Shown one piece after another: positions 1-10,173 of a stretch of DNA of 64,000 nt. Position 1 is the stretch's first letter, and each line of letters begins with the position of its first letter. The DNA is from Hippopus hippopus (Eukaryota > Mollusca > Bivalvia > Cardiida > Cardiidae), in NCBI GenBank assembly GCA_946811185.2, contig OX328099.1:20053859-20117858 (forward strand), given 5' to 3'. The notes under the pieces are model-generated. The model saw nothing but the letters and a program-made list of their open reading frames with translations. It was not told the origin of the DNA and searched no databases. The translations under genes and the position numbers were made by a program.

Positions 1-330
1 TATTTGAGATTCCTAACACTTCCATAGGCACTTGTGTATTGACAAACTTTAAACTTCTATTTATAACCCAATATCTATTGGGAAATTGAGAATGAAGCTT
101 GTCAAAAGCCAAGTGCCTGTGAACACACACCTATAAACTGTCAACAAAAAGAAAAGCAACATTGGCAATGTTTCTTCAAGGTTCTGTAAATACCTAACCT
201 TTTACTTTCCCAGTAGATGCCAGGATTGGAAAACATCGAGGAAGAAAGAGCAATTGCTTGCTACAAATAAATTGCCAAGTTTTTTCATATCATTTCAGAA
301 AGATCCTTTTTCTCCTCGTCATGAAAATCT
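1..330. other. unassigned AT-rich stretch
   Basis: I see no repeat family, convincing exon or RNA gene here. It runs up to the left end of a family B element. Confidence 0.4.
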
Positions 331-606
331 ACATAAGCCATACTCTGGCAAAAGGGGGCTTCATGAATCTGCGAACGGTATCTACCCAGGTCAGCCTGCG
401 CAGTCCGCGCAGGCTGACCTGGTCCGAAACTTTGCACTATTAGTCAATTTTCTGTATTTCCAAGGGCCAGTTTACATCATGAATACAAATAAGTCGATTG
501 TTAAAAATGTAACAATGATGGATCCATTAATATGAGATGGCTTGCTTGGTATCATGTTTAATCGAGATTTACATTAAGCCCCCTTTGCGAGGGCATGGCT
601 CAATTA
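331..606 (+). repeat. MITE family B copy
   Basis: Starts with a diverged GAGCCATGCTCTG end, carries the hairpin CAGGTCAGCCTGCGC/GCGCAGGCTGACCTGG, then the long arm with TGGATCCAT and GGCTTGCTTGGTATCATG, and ends in GGCATGGCTC. Nearly full length (~275 bp). No coding capacity. Confidence 0.85.
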
Positions 607-1626
607 TCCTGTTTTTTTTTTTAGGAACACTCGTACTTTTTAGTGAGTATTAGCCAGAAGGCCTACTGATATATACTGGCCGTTGAATGAAATCGGCTGA
701 ATTACCTATTGAATTCAAATTTTTCTGAACAAAAGACAACCTCAACAGAATTTCAAATGATATCATACCCTCGATCATAGAGAGCCAGTTTAAAAAGAAA
801 AAAAGATTCTTTTTTTTTTCGATGTTTTGGATCTAGAGCTAGTCTCAAAAGTATAATCATAATAAAATCTTTCCAAATTCAGATCATGTCGTCTGCCTTT
901 TACAATTTTTATTCCATTGAGGGAACCTATAGATTTTACCACATCACCGCCTCTGGCAGACGATTTTTTTTCGGCGTAGCTGATTACGCTGGCTTTTGAC
1001 CTACTTTGTAGTGCTATATCCGAATAAATGAAAAGTATTTTGTGATTGGTAAAAAATGTGGACATGTCTATTCGGCGGAATCCTGCTTGCCAATTCGAGG
1101 GCACAATACATATAATTATCTAACCGCCTAATATTTAGCTGCAACTGCTCCGTTTTCATAGATGGCTTTGATTAAAGTCTAAGCTAGAAAAATATCATTT
1201 ATAAAAATGTTTATAATTGAAAATTTCCCTTCTCAACCATACACAAACAATGAGGAAAAAAAGGCCATTGATGGCTAGCCTGAAGATTATTATTCAATAT
1301 TTTTATTTATATCAAACCACAAAAGACTTTCAAAAGTCACATTCAAGTACCTCTTACGTCCTCTCTCTTATTTAAAAGATATTTCTTTTTTGTGTTTGGT
1401 CTTTCAGCGGACCGTTTTAATAAAAATGCTGCAAAATGACATTTTGTTCATATCGAATATTTGCTCATAAAAAACAATATCTACTTTTGCCACTGTGCAT
1501 GATTTCATGTGTATCCTTGTATATCTTGATCTATAGGAGATTATTCATATTTATTTCCCCGAGTCAAAAGGGTGTTTTCAAACTTACGAAGTAAGTTTGT
1601 CCAGCCAGGGGCAACGTGTGCTGATT
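607..1626. other. mostly unassigned; dispersed repeat Z at about 975-1100
   Basis: Only 975-1100 is repeated in this window: it resembles 44200-44330 (shared GGCTTTTGACC and GATTGGTAAAAAATGT). A minus-strand reading frame spans 790-1104, but it overlaps the repeat and shows no known domain, so I do not call it a gene. Confidence 0.45.
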
Positions 1627-1830
1627 TACCCCTCGACTAAACAACCCCAAGTTTTAACGAACCATGGAACAGCGCTTTTTGAAAACCTGTGGAAAAAGGA
1701 AAAAAAAAATGCGGTTTATTCCTTCTTTCCAGATGCTTTCTATCCATTTAAAATCAATTGTACCATGTGTGATTTGTCGTCTGAAAAAGCTTTCAATTAG
1801 GGCAGGTCTGAAAGCTTGTCGTTTAGTACA
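1627..1830 (-). repeat. MITE family A copy, diverged
   Basis: Reverse-orientation A remnant: a degraded hairpin with A-runs, then GTGATTTGTCGTCTGAAAA and a CTTGTCGTTTAGTA end. Confidence 0.65.
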
Positions 1831-1891
1831 GATTTAAGCTCTAGGGTGATTAAAGAGCCATGTAAAAGAGCGAAGTTCTTGGAACTTAACT

Positions 1892-2126
1892 CTCTATCAA
1901 ACGACAAATACAGAACTCACCTAAACTTGAAGCATTTGCAGACGACAATTCATGTGTAGCTCAAAGGATGATTTGTGTCTTTGAAAGGGTAAAAAAAAAA
2001 AAAAATCCTTGAGGGAAAAGGAGAAAATGCTGGTTACCAGCATTTTCTCCTTTTCCCACAATGTTTTTGACAGGCATCTTCCTGAGAGTCTTAAAACACG
2101 TTCACCATTGTTTAAGAGTTAAAGCG
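1892..2126 (+). repeat. MITE family A copy
   Basis: Has GCATTTGCAGACGACAA, a poly-A expansion before the stem, and an intact hairpin GGAGAAAATGCTGG/CCAGCATTTTCTCC. The right end is diverged (GTTTAAGAGTTAAAG). Confidence 0.85.
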
Positions 2127-2146
2127 TTGGGCTAGAAGTAAAACCA

Positions 2147-3015
2147 CTCGTCACAACTCGGCCGATCCCGTAACTATACAGCAAGGGGCCATAAATATTT
2201 CATCAAACTCCGAATTCCCATTGACTTGCATGACATAGTATTTTTTAGTGTGCGAGAAAATTAATTACACTGCTTCTGATCATGCAGCCATAAGGAAAAC
2301 TATACTGGTAGAAAGCGATATTACTGAGGCTTTTTACACTAGTAAGTTATATAGGGTTCGTCGCCTGACATCAAAGTTGGTGCACTCCGAAACATAGCGG
2401 TGTTATTTTCCTGCTAAATTCTGGCGATATCGCCATTGAAATCAATGTACCTAAAAAAAGCGTTTTTTTTTTTTCGAAAATATTGATCAGTTTTTAAACA
2501 TCTGCATTATAATGTATCGATTCTGAAAATGTATATGTTAATATAAAATTGATTTAAATAGCTTTATTCTGAAAATGTATATTTTATTGTAGAATTGATT
2601 TAAATAGCTTTATTTGGATTAGTTTCATAGCTTTAGCCTCGGGTTCTTAACCTACAATAGAACTGCCAATCACATGATCTTAAACAAGGCAGCGCCCACC
2701 TAAATCGATTAGCAACGACAAAAACATCCATGGTGAAGTTACATCTATCAAACTGTCGACGAAATCTTCCAACGGACTTGATAAATCACGTTAAAAATTG
2801 AATGTCCAAACCGTTTGTCAACGGACATGTATGGTGGCATAGATATGATAGCTAACTCGTATCTCGTGGCCGAAATATGCCACCATAGACATGTGTTTCG
2901 AAAAATTTCGATAGAAAATTGTGACTAATGTTTTCTTTTTTTTAGAAAGAGCCCTACAATTTTAAGAACGCTATTTTAAACAGTGTATTTCCGGCGAAGA
3001 ATTGTACCGTGTATG
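2147..3015 (-). repeat. MITE family T copy, interrupted by V
   Basis: Begins with the T terminus CACTCGTCACAACTCGG. After the V piece it continues at ~2655 with CACATGATCTTAAA and TTAGCAACGACAA and at ~2990 with TTCCGGCGAAGAA. All of these recur in inverse order inside the T copy at 11631-12130. The far terminus is missing. Confidence 0.6.
2184..2510 (-). repeat. V element, partial, nested in T
   Basis: GGCCATAAATATTTCATC start, then sequence matching 61600-61916 in inverse orientation (CTGATCATGCAGCCATAAGG, GGCGATATCGCCATTG). Only one end is present. Confidence 0.6.
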
Positions 3016-3024
3016 CGTTGTGTG

Positions 3025-3615
3025 CGCATGTCACAGTCTTCCAAGATTCGACCTGTCTGCTATGACGCATCACTGTCCTGTACAGGATAAATATTGATAC
3101 GTGGTGTGTAAACTAAAACTCGCCGCGAATAAAGTAGCAATGGAAAAAATGGCTATAAACAATACCTCTGTGGAAAAATCTAACCTGTTTTTCGCTCCAA
3201 ATTTCTTAAAAGAATTAATTATTTCAAACTGGAAATTTAATTTTTACAAATACTATTGTTTTACAGGACATCTTTGAATACAGTTTCTAGATATAGGTTT
3301 TAAGGAAACCAGGATTCGTGCAGGGTTTTTCAACAGACTTATAAACAAGAAGTGTCTGGGGTTATACCGAAGCTATTAGCCATGCCGGTAGGGGCTTTTT
3401 TTCTATAAATAACTGGGGCATAGGTTACATGCTAGCTGACCATAGTTAAATGAATCGCACTAGGTAGCGTTTTATTGAGTAAACGTTTATTTTGAAATTC
3501 GAAGTAACGCTTGTAGTTTTGAAAGTAGTCCGGTTTTGTACATAGAATGCCCAAATAAGATAGACGTGTATTTGAAGAGTGCAACCTAGCGGAAGATAAT
3601 GTGAAACGACCCCTG
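3025..3615 (-). repeat. W element copy
   Basis: Inverse-orientation match to 39880-40250: GACCTGTCTGCTATGACGCA near 3050, TTATACCGAAGCTATTAGCC near 3360, and TTTTATTGAGTAAACGTTTA near 3470. It contains ~250 bp (3090-3350) absent from the other copy. Confidence 0.6.
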
Positions 3616-3902
3616 TCTTTGAGACCTAATTGGTTTGGCACCATGCGAAATGATACGAACGAACAGTTTTGCCATACTTATTTGATTACAGGGTATCATA
3701 ATTCACGTCGAGTGAGGGAAGACAGAGATGACAGAAGTTTGTATCAATGAGAGACAGACGACAATCAGGGGATGGTGACATTTTCTCAGATTCTCGGCGG
3801 GAAACCGGTAATCTGATAATATGTAGCAGGCAAAATGACACGTCATTTAGAAACTGTGCAGCGATCTAGTTAAAAGAAGTTCTTTGCTTGTAAGCCATGT
3901 TG

Positions 3903-4106
3903 GTTGAGACGACAAAATGTTAGATGTCTCGAAAGTGGATGCATTTGCAGACGACAAATTAACTATGGCTTAAGTGATTGGATTTTTTCCCTGAAACGTT
4001 AGAAAACATTTTAAGATATTCAGACTAGTATTTTAGTAACTAGTATTTTCTGCTTTCCCCACGATGTTTTTAAAAGCTCGTTAGAACTCAGGACTGTGGT
4101 AAAGTG
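3903..4106 (+). repeat. MITE family A copy
   Basis: Carries TGCATTTGCAGACGACAAAT. The hairpin centre is replaced by ACTAGTATTTTAGTAACTAGT. It ends GTGGTAAAGTG and abuts the next A copy across a single TTAA at 4107-4110. Confidence 0.8.
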
Positions 4107-4110
4107 TTAA

Positions 4111-4331
4111 CCCTTTGCCACACGGCAAAATTTAAGACCTATCCAAATTGAAAGCATTTGCAGACGACAATTTCATAGTGGCTCAAATGACGCAATTTTT
4201 CTTTGATAGGGTAGAAAACTTTGTGGGAAAAGGAGAAAATGCTGGTTACCAGCATTTTCTCCTTTTCCCACAATGTTTTCAAAAGGCCTCTTCTTCAGGG
4301 GCGTTAAAAGGCGTCATTGTGTGGTAAAGGG
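4111..4331 (+). repeat. MITE family A, reference copy
   Basis: This is the clearest full-length copy (221 bp). It is flanked by TTAA at 4107-4110 and 4332-4335, with ends CCCTTTGCCACACGGC and GTGTGGTAAAGG. The left arm has TCCAAATTGAAAGC and GCAGACGACAATT. A perfect hairpin occupies 4223-4271, with 24-bp arms around one central T; the right arm follows with AAGGCCTCTTCTTCAGGGGC. There is no ORF. CCC/GGG ends with a TTAA target site are the signature of piggyBac-superfamily elements, so I infer a non-autonomous TTAA-type MITE. No matching transposase is in the window. Confidence 0.9.
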
Positions 4332-4395
4332 TTAAATACATGTATTTCGTCGTAAACAGTTAGGTATGGATAATCAAATTAAACTAAGGCCTAAC

Positions 4396-4620
4396 TCTTT
4401 CACAAAAGACAGTTTTAGACACATCCAAATTGACAGCACTTGTAGACTTCAAATCAAATGTGTCTGACATGATGAAACTTGGCGGTAAAAGGATAGAAAA
4501 CATTGTGGGAAAAGGAGAAAATGCTGATAATCAGCATAATTATTCTCCTTTTCCCACTATGTTTTCAAAAAGTTTCTTTCTTGGGGTCGTTAAAACTCGG
4601 AATTGTGTGGTACAGAGATG
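4396..4620 (+). repeat. MITE family A copy
   Basis: The hairpin centre is CTGATAATCAG with an AATTA interruption in the right stem. The left end reads CTCTTTCACAAAAGAC and the right end GTGTGGTACAGAG. Confidence 0.85.
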
Positions 4621-4948
4621 CAGGCATGTAATAAATTTGAGGACTGCAAAGACGCAAACGAACGAAATGTACGATAATCAAAGCACTGAAAGTTCAGAGA
4701 TAAAGCTTTTTCTACCATGAAAGGAATAATGTTCGTGCTACAATACATTTTGTCGCGTTACAAGCAATCTTCCCCGCACCCCCCCCCCCCTTTTTTTTTT
4801 CTTACGGCGTTTTCCAAACTAATAAAAAAGTCATGATCATATCCGTCCTATATTGCTTCTTTGAGTCATTCTCATCTCTTCGCGACACTTCTAGAAATGT
4901 CACAGTTCTTGGTTTACCGATCCCCACCTGCAAGGCAACCGGGTTTAA

Positions 4949-5169
4949 CCCTTTACCACACGATAAAAATTTAGACTGGTCCAAATTGAAACTACTTGTA
5001 GATGACAAAAAGAAAATATTCAAAAAATGAATTTTGTTTTGGGAAGGGTAGAAAACATTGTGGGAAAATGTGAAAATGCTGGTTTCCAGCAATTTCTCCC
5101 TTTCCCACAATTTTTTCAAAAGGCTTCTTTCTTAGGGTCGTTAAAAGTCGGAATTGTAAGGTAATGGGT
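4949..5169 (+). repeat. MITE family A copy
   Basis: Preceded by TTAA (4945-4948). CCCTTTACCACACGAT start; the stem carries mismatches (GGAAAATGTGAAAATGCTGG). The right end GGTAATGGGTTGA has lost the TTAA. Confidence 0.85.
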
Positions 5170-5224
5170 TGAACATTACTAGCTGCAGACGACATTTTTT
5201 ATCTTTCTGCAGGTCAGTCATCAC

Positions 5225-5300
5225 TTTCGGCATTATAAAAATCGGGTAATTGCTCGTAACGAGCATTTTGCTTCTCAGTTTGCCAAATAAGTTTTCCACT
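5225..5300 (+). repeat. A-like hairpin, variant A'
   Basis: ATTGCTCGTAACGAGCATTTTG replaces the usual TGGTTACCA centre. Only the hairpin region is recognisable. Confidence 0.45.
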
Positions 5301-5350
5301 TTGAATGGCGTCTTTAAAGATAGGGCACCCTTTGAGACAATACTATAATT

Positions 5351-5610
5351 GGCTTGCTACACGCGAAAAGGGGCATTCGACATTTGCGTAAAGTGTCGTC
5401 TCGGATCAGCCTGCGCAGTCTGCGCAGGCTAATCCGAGACGGCACTTTACGACTACATTAGATTTTGTGCTACAGTAGACTTGCGCAAAACAGAAAATTA
5501 CATAGAAACGGAAAATGTCGTTTCAGATTAGCCTGCGCGGACTGCGCAGGCTGATCCGACACGACACTTTACGCAAATGTCCGAATGCCCCTTTTCGCGT
5601 GTTGCAGGCC
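5351..5610. repeat. palindromic MITE B'
   Basis: The termini GGCTTGCTACACGCGAAAAG and its inverse CTTTTCGCGTGTTGCAGGCC open near-identical arms of about 70 bp. Each arm ends in its own hairpin with CAGCCTGCGCAG / CTGCGCAGGCT. The hairpin cores resemble family B, but the ends do not. Confidence 0.85.
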
Positions 5611-5659
5611 ATATGGACTCTAAATGTTTTTGAATATTTAACAATTAGAAGACAGCAAT

Positions 5660-5835
5660 GTTTAAATAGACTTGTCCAAAATAAAAACATTTGAAGATGT
5701 CAAATTAAAAGAAGCTCAAAGGATTGGATTTGTCCTTTAAGGGGTAGAAAACATTGTGGGAAAGGAGAAAATGTTGGTTACCAGCTCTTTCTCCCTATCC
5801 TACAATGTTTTGTAAAATGTTCATGCGTCATGATG
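5660..5835 (+). repeat. MITE family A copy, truncated
   Basis: Begins at AGACTTGTCCAAAAT without its left terminus. Hairpin right arm diverged (CCAGCTCTTTCTCCC); right end lost. Confidence 0.75.
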
Positions 5836-5974
5836 GTAAAAATACAGGACTGATTGATAAAAAGTTTATGCCATTTACAGGAACTAAGCTACCTTGAAGG
5901 GAACTTTAAACACTTGTAAGTCAACTTGCTCCATCTATCGGCAAAATGGGACTCATTCAAAATATGCTGAATTT

Positions 5975-6060
5975 TACACTCGTTACAGCTCGGCCTATTC
6001 CGTGACGGCATCTAACGGGACCACCCGAGTTTTACCGGATGCCGATCAAAATGACACCTA
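5975..6060 (+). repeat. T element terminal fragment
   Basis: ACACTCGTTACAGCTCGGCC followed by ACCACCCGAGTTTTACCGGA, the order seen at other T termini. Confidence 0.5.
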
Positions 6061-6185
6061 ACTTATCTATTTACGACATAACTTACTTATATTTGATTAC
6101 TTACTGATTTTCGACATTACTTACATGTACTTATATTTGATTACTTACTTATTTTCGACATTACTTACTTATATTTGACATCATA
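6060..6185. repeat. short tandem repeat, ~40-bp unit
   Basis: About three imperfect copies of a unit containing CTTATATTTGATTACTTACT and TTTTCGACATTACTTAC. Confidence 0.7.
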
Positions 6186-6351
6186 GTACTTCCTCGTGAC
6201 GTCATCATCGTTCCTATGCTTCCATAATCCACAGCCTTTACGATATCCATTTCTATAACTAAGAGTATCTTTTAAGCTGCACAGTCAAACCTAGATAGCA
6301 CGACACACTTTGTTTCATGAATGTTACGTATGTTTGGTGTTGGCAAATCGA

Positions 6352-6470
6352 TCGATTGATTGATTGATTGATTAATTGATGTTATTCCACGGTGACAGCT
6401 TACTTATTTACGAGTCCTGGGTTTCAACAGTACGAGGCTAGAACCTAACAGTATTTTTTTTTGCCCAAGA
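6352..6470. repeat. GATT microsatellite and S5 SINE fragment
   Basis: GATTGATTGATTGATT then CACGGTGACAGCTTACTTATT and GGGTTTCAACAGTACGAGGC, as in the S5-like pieces at 25560, 47832 and 50088. Confidence 0.5.
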
Positions 6471-6701
6471 ACATTCCAGTCGATACTTGAAACCGTCGAC
6501 GTTATTATACTCAAACCAATAACATATGTATAAGCACTTTAAACATGAGCAACTGATTTATTTCAATGGAGGAAAAAAAAAAAAAAAAATGTGGCAAGAG
6601 ATTAAACTGCTCAAGAAGATGAATTTCCTTTTTTTCCTCAAATTAACTTTGGTTGTCTAATATAAACACACGTGAGCGGCACTCCGGAAAATGGGGTTTA
6701 A

Positions 6702-6922
6702 CTCTTTACCAAACGACAAATTTTAGACTGGTCAAAATTGAAAGCATTTGCAGACGACAAATTAAAGATGGCTCAAATGCTGTAATTTTATCCTTCATAG
6801 AGTAGAAGACATTGTGGGAAAAGGAGAAAATGCTGGTTACCAGCATTTTCTCCTTTTTCCACAATGTTTTCAAAAGTCTTATTTCCAAGGGTCGTTAAAA
6901 GTCGGCATTGTGCGGTAAAGGG
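6702..6922 (+). repeat. MITE family A copy, full length
   Basis: Flanked by TTAA at 6698-6701 and 6923-6926; the hairpin is almost perfect. The ends are CTCTTTACCAAACGAC and GTGCGGTAAAGGG. Confidence 0.9.
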
Positions 6923-6926
6923 TTAA

Positions 6927-7215
6927 AACACATCCCCGTGACGCATTATACCAAACAATTTATCACATAAATGTGAATCCATAAAATTCATTTTGTATAA
7001 CGACTGTCTGAATCATGAGGTAGAATGGTCATTGTATATTCAAAAAAGCAAAACATTTCGACTCATGTCAGCAATAAAATCCATTTTGTATAACGACCGT
7101 CTGAATCATGAGGTAGAATGGTCATTGTACATGCCAAAAAGATAAACGTTTCGACTCATGTCAGCCAGCGCAGTCTGCACAGGCTGACATGATTCGATAC
7201 TGTTTCACAGACCAT
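6927..7215 (-). repeat. MITE family B copy with internal duplication
   Basis: A segment of about 93 bp (6976-7068, with CATTTTGTATAACGACTGTC and GAGGTAGAATGGTCATTGTA) is repeated at 7069-7162. Only the second repeat is followed by the hairpin. The element ends in CATGACTC. Confidence 0.8.
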
Positions 7216-7226
7216 GACTCATTTAA

Positions 7227-7417
7227 CTCTTTCAGCACCAAATATGGTATTTCAAATATTAAATATAAATATACATTATAAATCGACCTCTTGTCGATGG
7301 CTGAAATACAATCACTGAAACTCCAACAGATATTTTAATCGCGTTTTGTATAGTCTGTAATTGATATGTGCCGCGCGTCCGCAAAAACTCATGTTCTCGC
7401 CTTTGGCACAGAGAGGG
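7227..7417. repeat. MITE family C variant (C'), hairpin degraded
   Basis: TTAA at 7223-7226 and 7418-7421; termini CTCTTTCAGCACC and GGCACAGAGAGGG. TCCGCAAAA is kept; the CAGACTGCAC stem has decayed. Confidence 0.6.
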
Positions 7418-7589
7418 TTAAAGCCATTTTGTTCTAGTTCTAGATAAATTTATTCCGGTATCTGAACAATCCGTTGCAATAGGTGTCAATCTAACGAGAT
7501 TCAACTTTTGCAAATATGTGAACTGTCCACGTGTCGTTCTATCGAGATCTAACTGTAGGGAGTAGAATGGAGCCATGCTTTGAATGCGG

Positions 7590-8435
7590 AAAGGGTGGTT
7601 AAAAGCATTTGCCAAAAGTATCGACTCAGGTTGAAAACGTCTGCAAAAAGTATCGACTCAGGTTGAAAACGTCTGCAAAAAGTATCGACTCAGGTTGAAA
7701 GCGTCTGCAAAAAGTATCGACTCAAGTTGAAAACGTCTGCAAAAAGTATCGACTCAGGTTGAAAACGTCTGCAAAAAGTATCGACTCAGGTTGAAAGCGT
7801 CTGCCAAAAGTATCGACTCAGGTTGAAAGCGTCTGCAAAAAGTATCGACTCAGGTTGAAAGCGTCTGCCAAAAGTATCGACTCAGCTTGAAAGCGTCTGT
7901 CAAAAGTATCGACTCAGGTTGAAAGCGTCTGCTAAAAGTATCGACTCAGGTTGAAAGCATTTGCAAAAAGTATCGACTCAGGTTGAAAGCATCTGTCAAA
8001 AGTATCGACTCAGGTTGAAAGCGTCTGTCAAAAGTATCGACTTAGGTTGAAAGCGTCTGCCATAAGTATCGACTCAGGTTGAAAACGTCTGCCAAAAGTA
8101 TCGACTCAGGTTGAAAGCATCTGTCAAAAGTATCGACTCAAGTTGAAAGCGTCTGCCAAAAGTATCGACTTAGGTTGAAAGCGTCTGCCAAAAGTATCGA
8201 CTCAGGTTGAAAACGTCTGTCAAAAGTACTGACTCAGATCAATCTACGCAGTCCGCGCAGGCTGACCTGGGTCGAAACTTTTTGCTTTTAGTAATTTTTA
8301 ACATGTCCAAGGACCATTCTACATCAAGATGAAGTTGGCAGTTGGACAAAATGACTTTTATATATCTAAAACTATGTGATAACTTGCTTGGCATACTGTT
8401 TCACAGAGATTCATTAGACTCTATTTAGCCAGAGC
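7590..8435 (+). repeat. MITE family B copy expanded by a tandem array
   Basis: Right half intact from the hairpin (8240-8275) through TGTGATAACTTGCTTGGCAT to a decayed TAGCCAGAGCAGAGC end. The left arm is replaced by a 32-bp tandem array that starts at the arm's own GCATTTGCCAAAAGTATCGA. The first ~12 bp of the element are not recognisable. Confidence 0.8.
7602..8240 (+). repeat. 32-bp minisatellite, ~20 units
   Basis: Unit AAAAGTATCGACTCAGGTTG + AAAGCGTCTGCC, counted about 20 times over ~640 bp. The variants are point changes (GCC/GCA/GTC, CAGG/CAAG, GCG/GCA) with no length drift. About 24 of the 32 bases match the family B left arm GCATCTGCAAAAAGTATCGA + CCCAGGT. Confidence 0.95.
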
Positions 8436-8462
8436 AGAGCAACATTTAAAAAGTTTATATAA

Positions 8463-8725
8463 TGAGCCATGGTCTGGCAAAAGGGGGCTTAATACATCTC
8501 CGTGATGCATGATACCTAGCAAGCCATCACATAATCATGGATCCATAAAATTCATTTTGTCTAACAACCAATGGAATTATGAGGAAGGTTGGTCCTTGGA
8601 CATGCAGAAAATTGACCTATAGCGAAAAGTCTCGGCCCTGGTCAGCCTGCGCGGCCTGCAGACCTGGGTAGATACTTTTCGCAGATGCAATAAGCCCCCT
8701 TTTCACAGAGCATGGCTCGTATTAT
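8463..8725 (-). repeat. MITE family B copy
   Basis: GAGCCATGGTCTGG left end, TGGATCCATAAAATTCATTT, partial hairpin (GTCAGCCTGCGCGGCCTGCAG), GAGCATGGCTCG right end. Confidence 0.85.
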
Positions 8726-9176
8726 ATAAATTGTTCACATATCGTTCTGTTGAGGTCCAACTGCAGGAAAAACCGAAATCGTTACTCCAAAGTTTCAACA
8801 CACACACATCACATCACATTTGTTACGGATATAAACTATCAGGCCACTAATCCGTTCTGGGGAAACAAAATTTCACATGAAGACCATATACAGCGTATTT
8901 TCTCACAGAATGAGACACACTCTGTCAAGCAAGGAACGGAACAATCTTGTTTACCCCTTCAACCATTTAGTAATGAAACGTAAGTTTTCAATCATTAACA
9001 GACCAACATGTAACAAGTGTACTGCAGCACTGACAAGAGATTTAGTTTTTTTTAAATATCGAGTATTAAAGATTCATGATATATAGATCGTAGGTTCTTT
9101 GCAGTCTCATCTGAATCTACACTGAGTGCCAAACAACACATCAAAGCACCACAAGTTCATCTTAACTTGGAAAGAG
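8726..9176. other. unassigned stretch
   Basis: A plus-strand reading frame of about 77 codons (8750-8983) has no start context, domain or splice signal I trust. No repeat seen. Confidence 0.35.
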
Positions 9177-9180
9177 TTAA

Positions 9181-9386
9181 TTCTTATCTTGCTAAATAAG
9201 TTAAAATGAAATTTTCAATCCGATAGTAAAAACCCAAATAATGCTATTTCAAAGGTATTTTTGGACAAAAAAATATCTCCTTATCGGACAGTGTAGATCC
9301 AAGATCAGACTGCACATTCTGTGCAGTCTGATCTTGATCTACACTGTCCGCAAAACGTCAGTGATTCGCACTTAGCAGGCTAAGGG
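9181..9386 (-). repeat. MITE family C copy
   Basis: TTAA at 9177-9180. TTTCAATCCGATAGTAAAAA, poly-A, GGACAGTGTAGATCC, hairpin CAGACTGCACATTCTGTGCA + GTCTG, then GCAGGCTAAGGG. Confidence 0.88.
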
Positions 9387-9534
9387 TTCAAATCACGTGA
9401 GAGTTAAGTAAGAAATCTGTTGAAGAGGAGAAATCACGATTGGGTAATAAACGTTAATTACTGTAACGTAAGTCAGTGGAGTATCGGAAATTGTGATGGG
9501 TGTTATTGGAGAAAAAATGAACGGAGGGGGGGGG

Positions 9535-9536
<2 letters not shown>

Positions 9537-9630
<94 letters not shown>
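9537..9630. repeat. (GA)n microsatellite
   Basis: About 45 GA units with one CA interruption, preceded by a G-run (9526-9536). Reading frames through it encode only Arg/Glu repeats and are not genes. Confidence 0.95.
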
Positions 9631-9633
<3 letters not shown>

Positions 9634-9762
9634 TTAAAGAGTCAATTTTTATGTTTTTTCTTCACTGTAAGGGTTGTTCTATTATCTTTACCATGCTGAA
9701 TTATTAAAGTCAAAATACAAAACCGATCCAATCATTGCATGGAACTTCCTTATTGATTTTAA

Positions 9763-9968
9763 CCCTTAGGCTTTTACGTGCGACTCAATGGCCTTTTGCG
9801 GAAAGTGTAGATCAAGATCAGACTGCACAGAACGTGCAGTCTGATCTTGGATCTACACTGTCCGATAGAGAGATCCCCCCCCCCCCCCCAGAAAATAACT
9901 TAGAAATGGCCAAATTCAGGATTTTACTGTCGGCTTGAAAGTTTCATTAAAGTTATTTAGGATGAGGG
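9763..9968 (+). repeat. MITE family C, reference copy
   Basis: TTAA flanks at 9759-9762 and 9969-9972. CCCTTAGGCTTTTACGTGCG start; CCTTTTGCGGAAAGTGTAGA; hairpin GATCAGACTGCAC/GTGCAGTCTGATC around AGAAC; C-run; GGCTTGAAAGTTTCATTAAA; ATGAGGG end. It is 206 bp and non-coding. CCC/GGG ends with TTAA flanks point to the piggyBac type. Confidence 0.9.
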
Positions 9969-9972
9969 TTAA

Positions 9973-10172
9973 CTCTTTGTCAAATATATGGTAACTCAAC
10001 CTCTTTGGAGGACTAAAAATATAAGCCACTGACACTCAAAAAGATTTTTATCTTGACTGACTTATCAATCGGACGGTATAGATCAAGATCAGACTGCACG
10101 TTCTGTGCAGTCTAATCTTGATCTATGCCGTCTACAAAAGCCCATGTTTTCGCCTACAGCGCTGAAAGAGTT
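9973..10172. repeat. MITE C' copy abutting the previous C
   Basis: Begins right after the shared TTAA at 9969-9972. Hairpin CAGACTGCACGTTCTGTGCA; TTTCGCCTACAGCGCTGAAA end. Confidence 0.82.
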
Positions 10173-10173
10173 G

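Noticed and set aside
790..1104. 104-codon minus-strand frame
   Set aside because: Overlaps dispersed repeat Z (also at 44200-44330) and has no recognised domain or splice sites.
7602..8240. CRISPR-like array
   Set aside because: The 32-bp units are contiguous with no spacers, and the context is a eukaryotic MITE.
9420..9707. Reading frames through the (GA)n tract encoding Arg-Glu repeats
   Set aside because: Pure microsatellite translation; no start context, domain or splice support.
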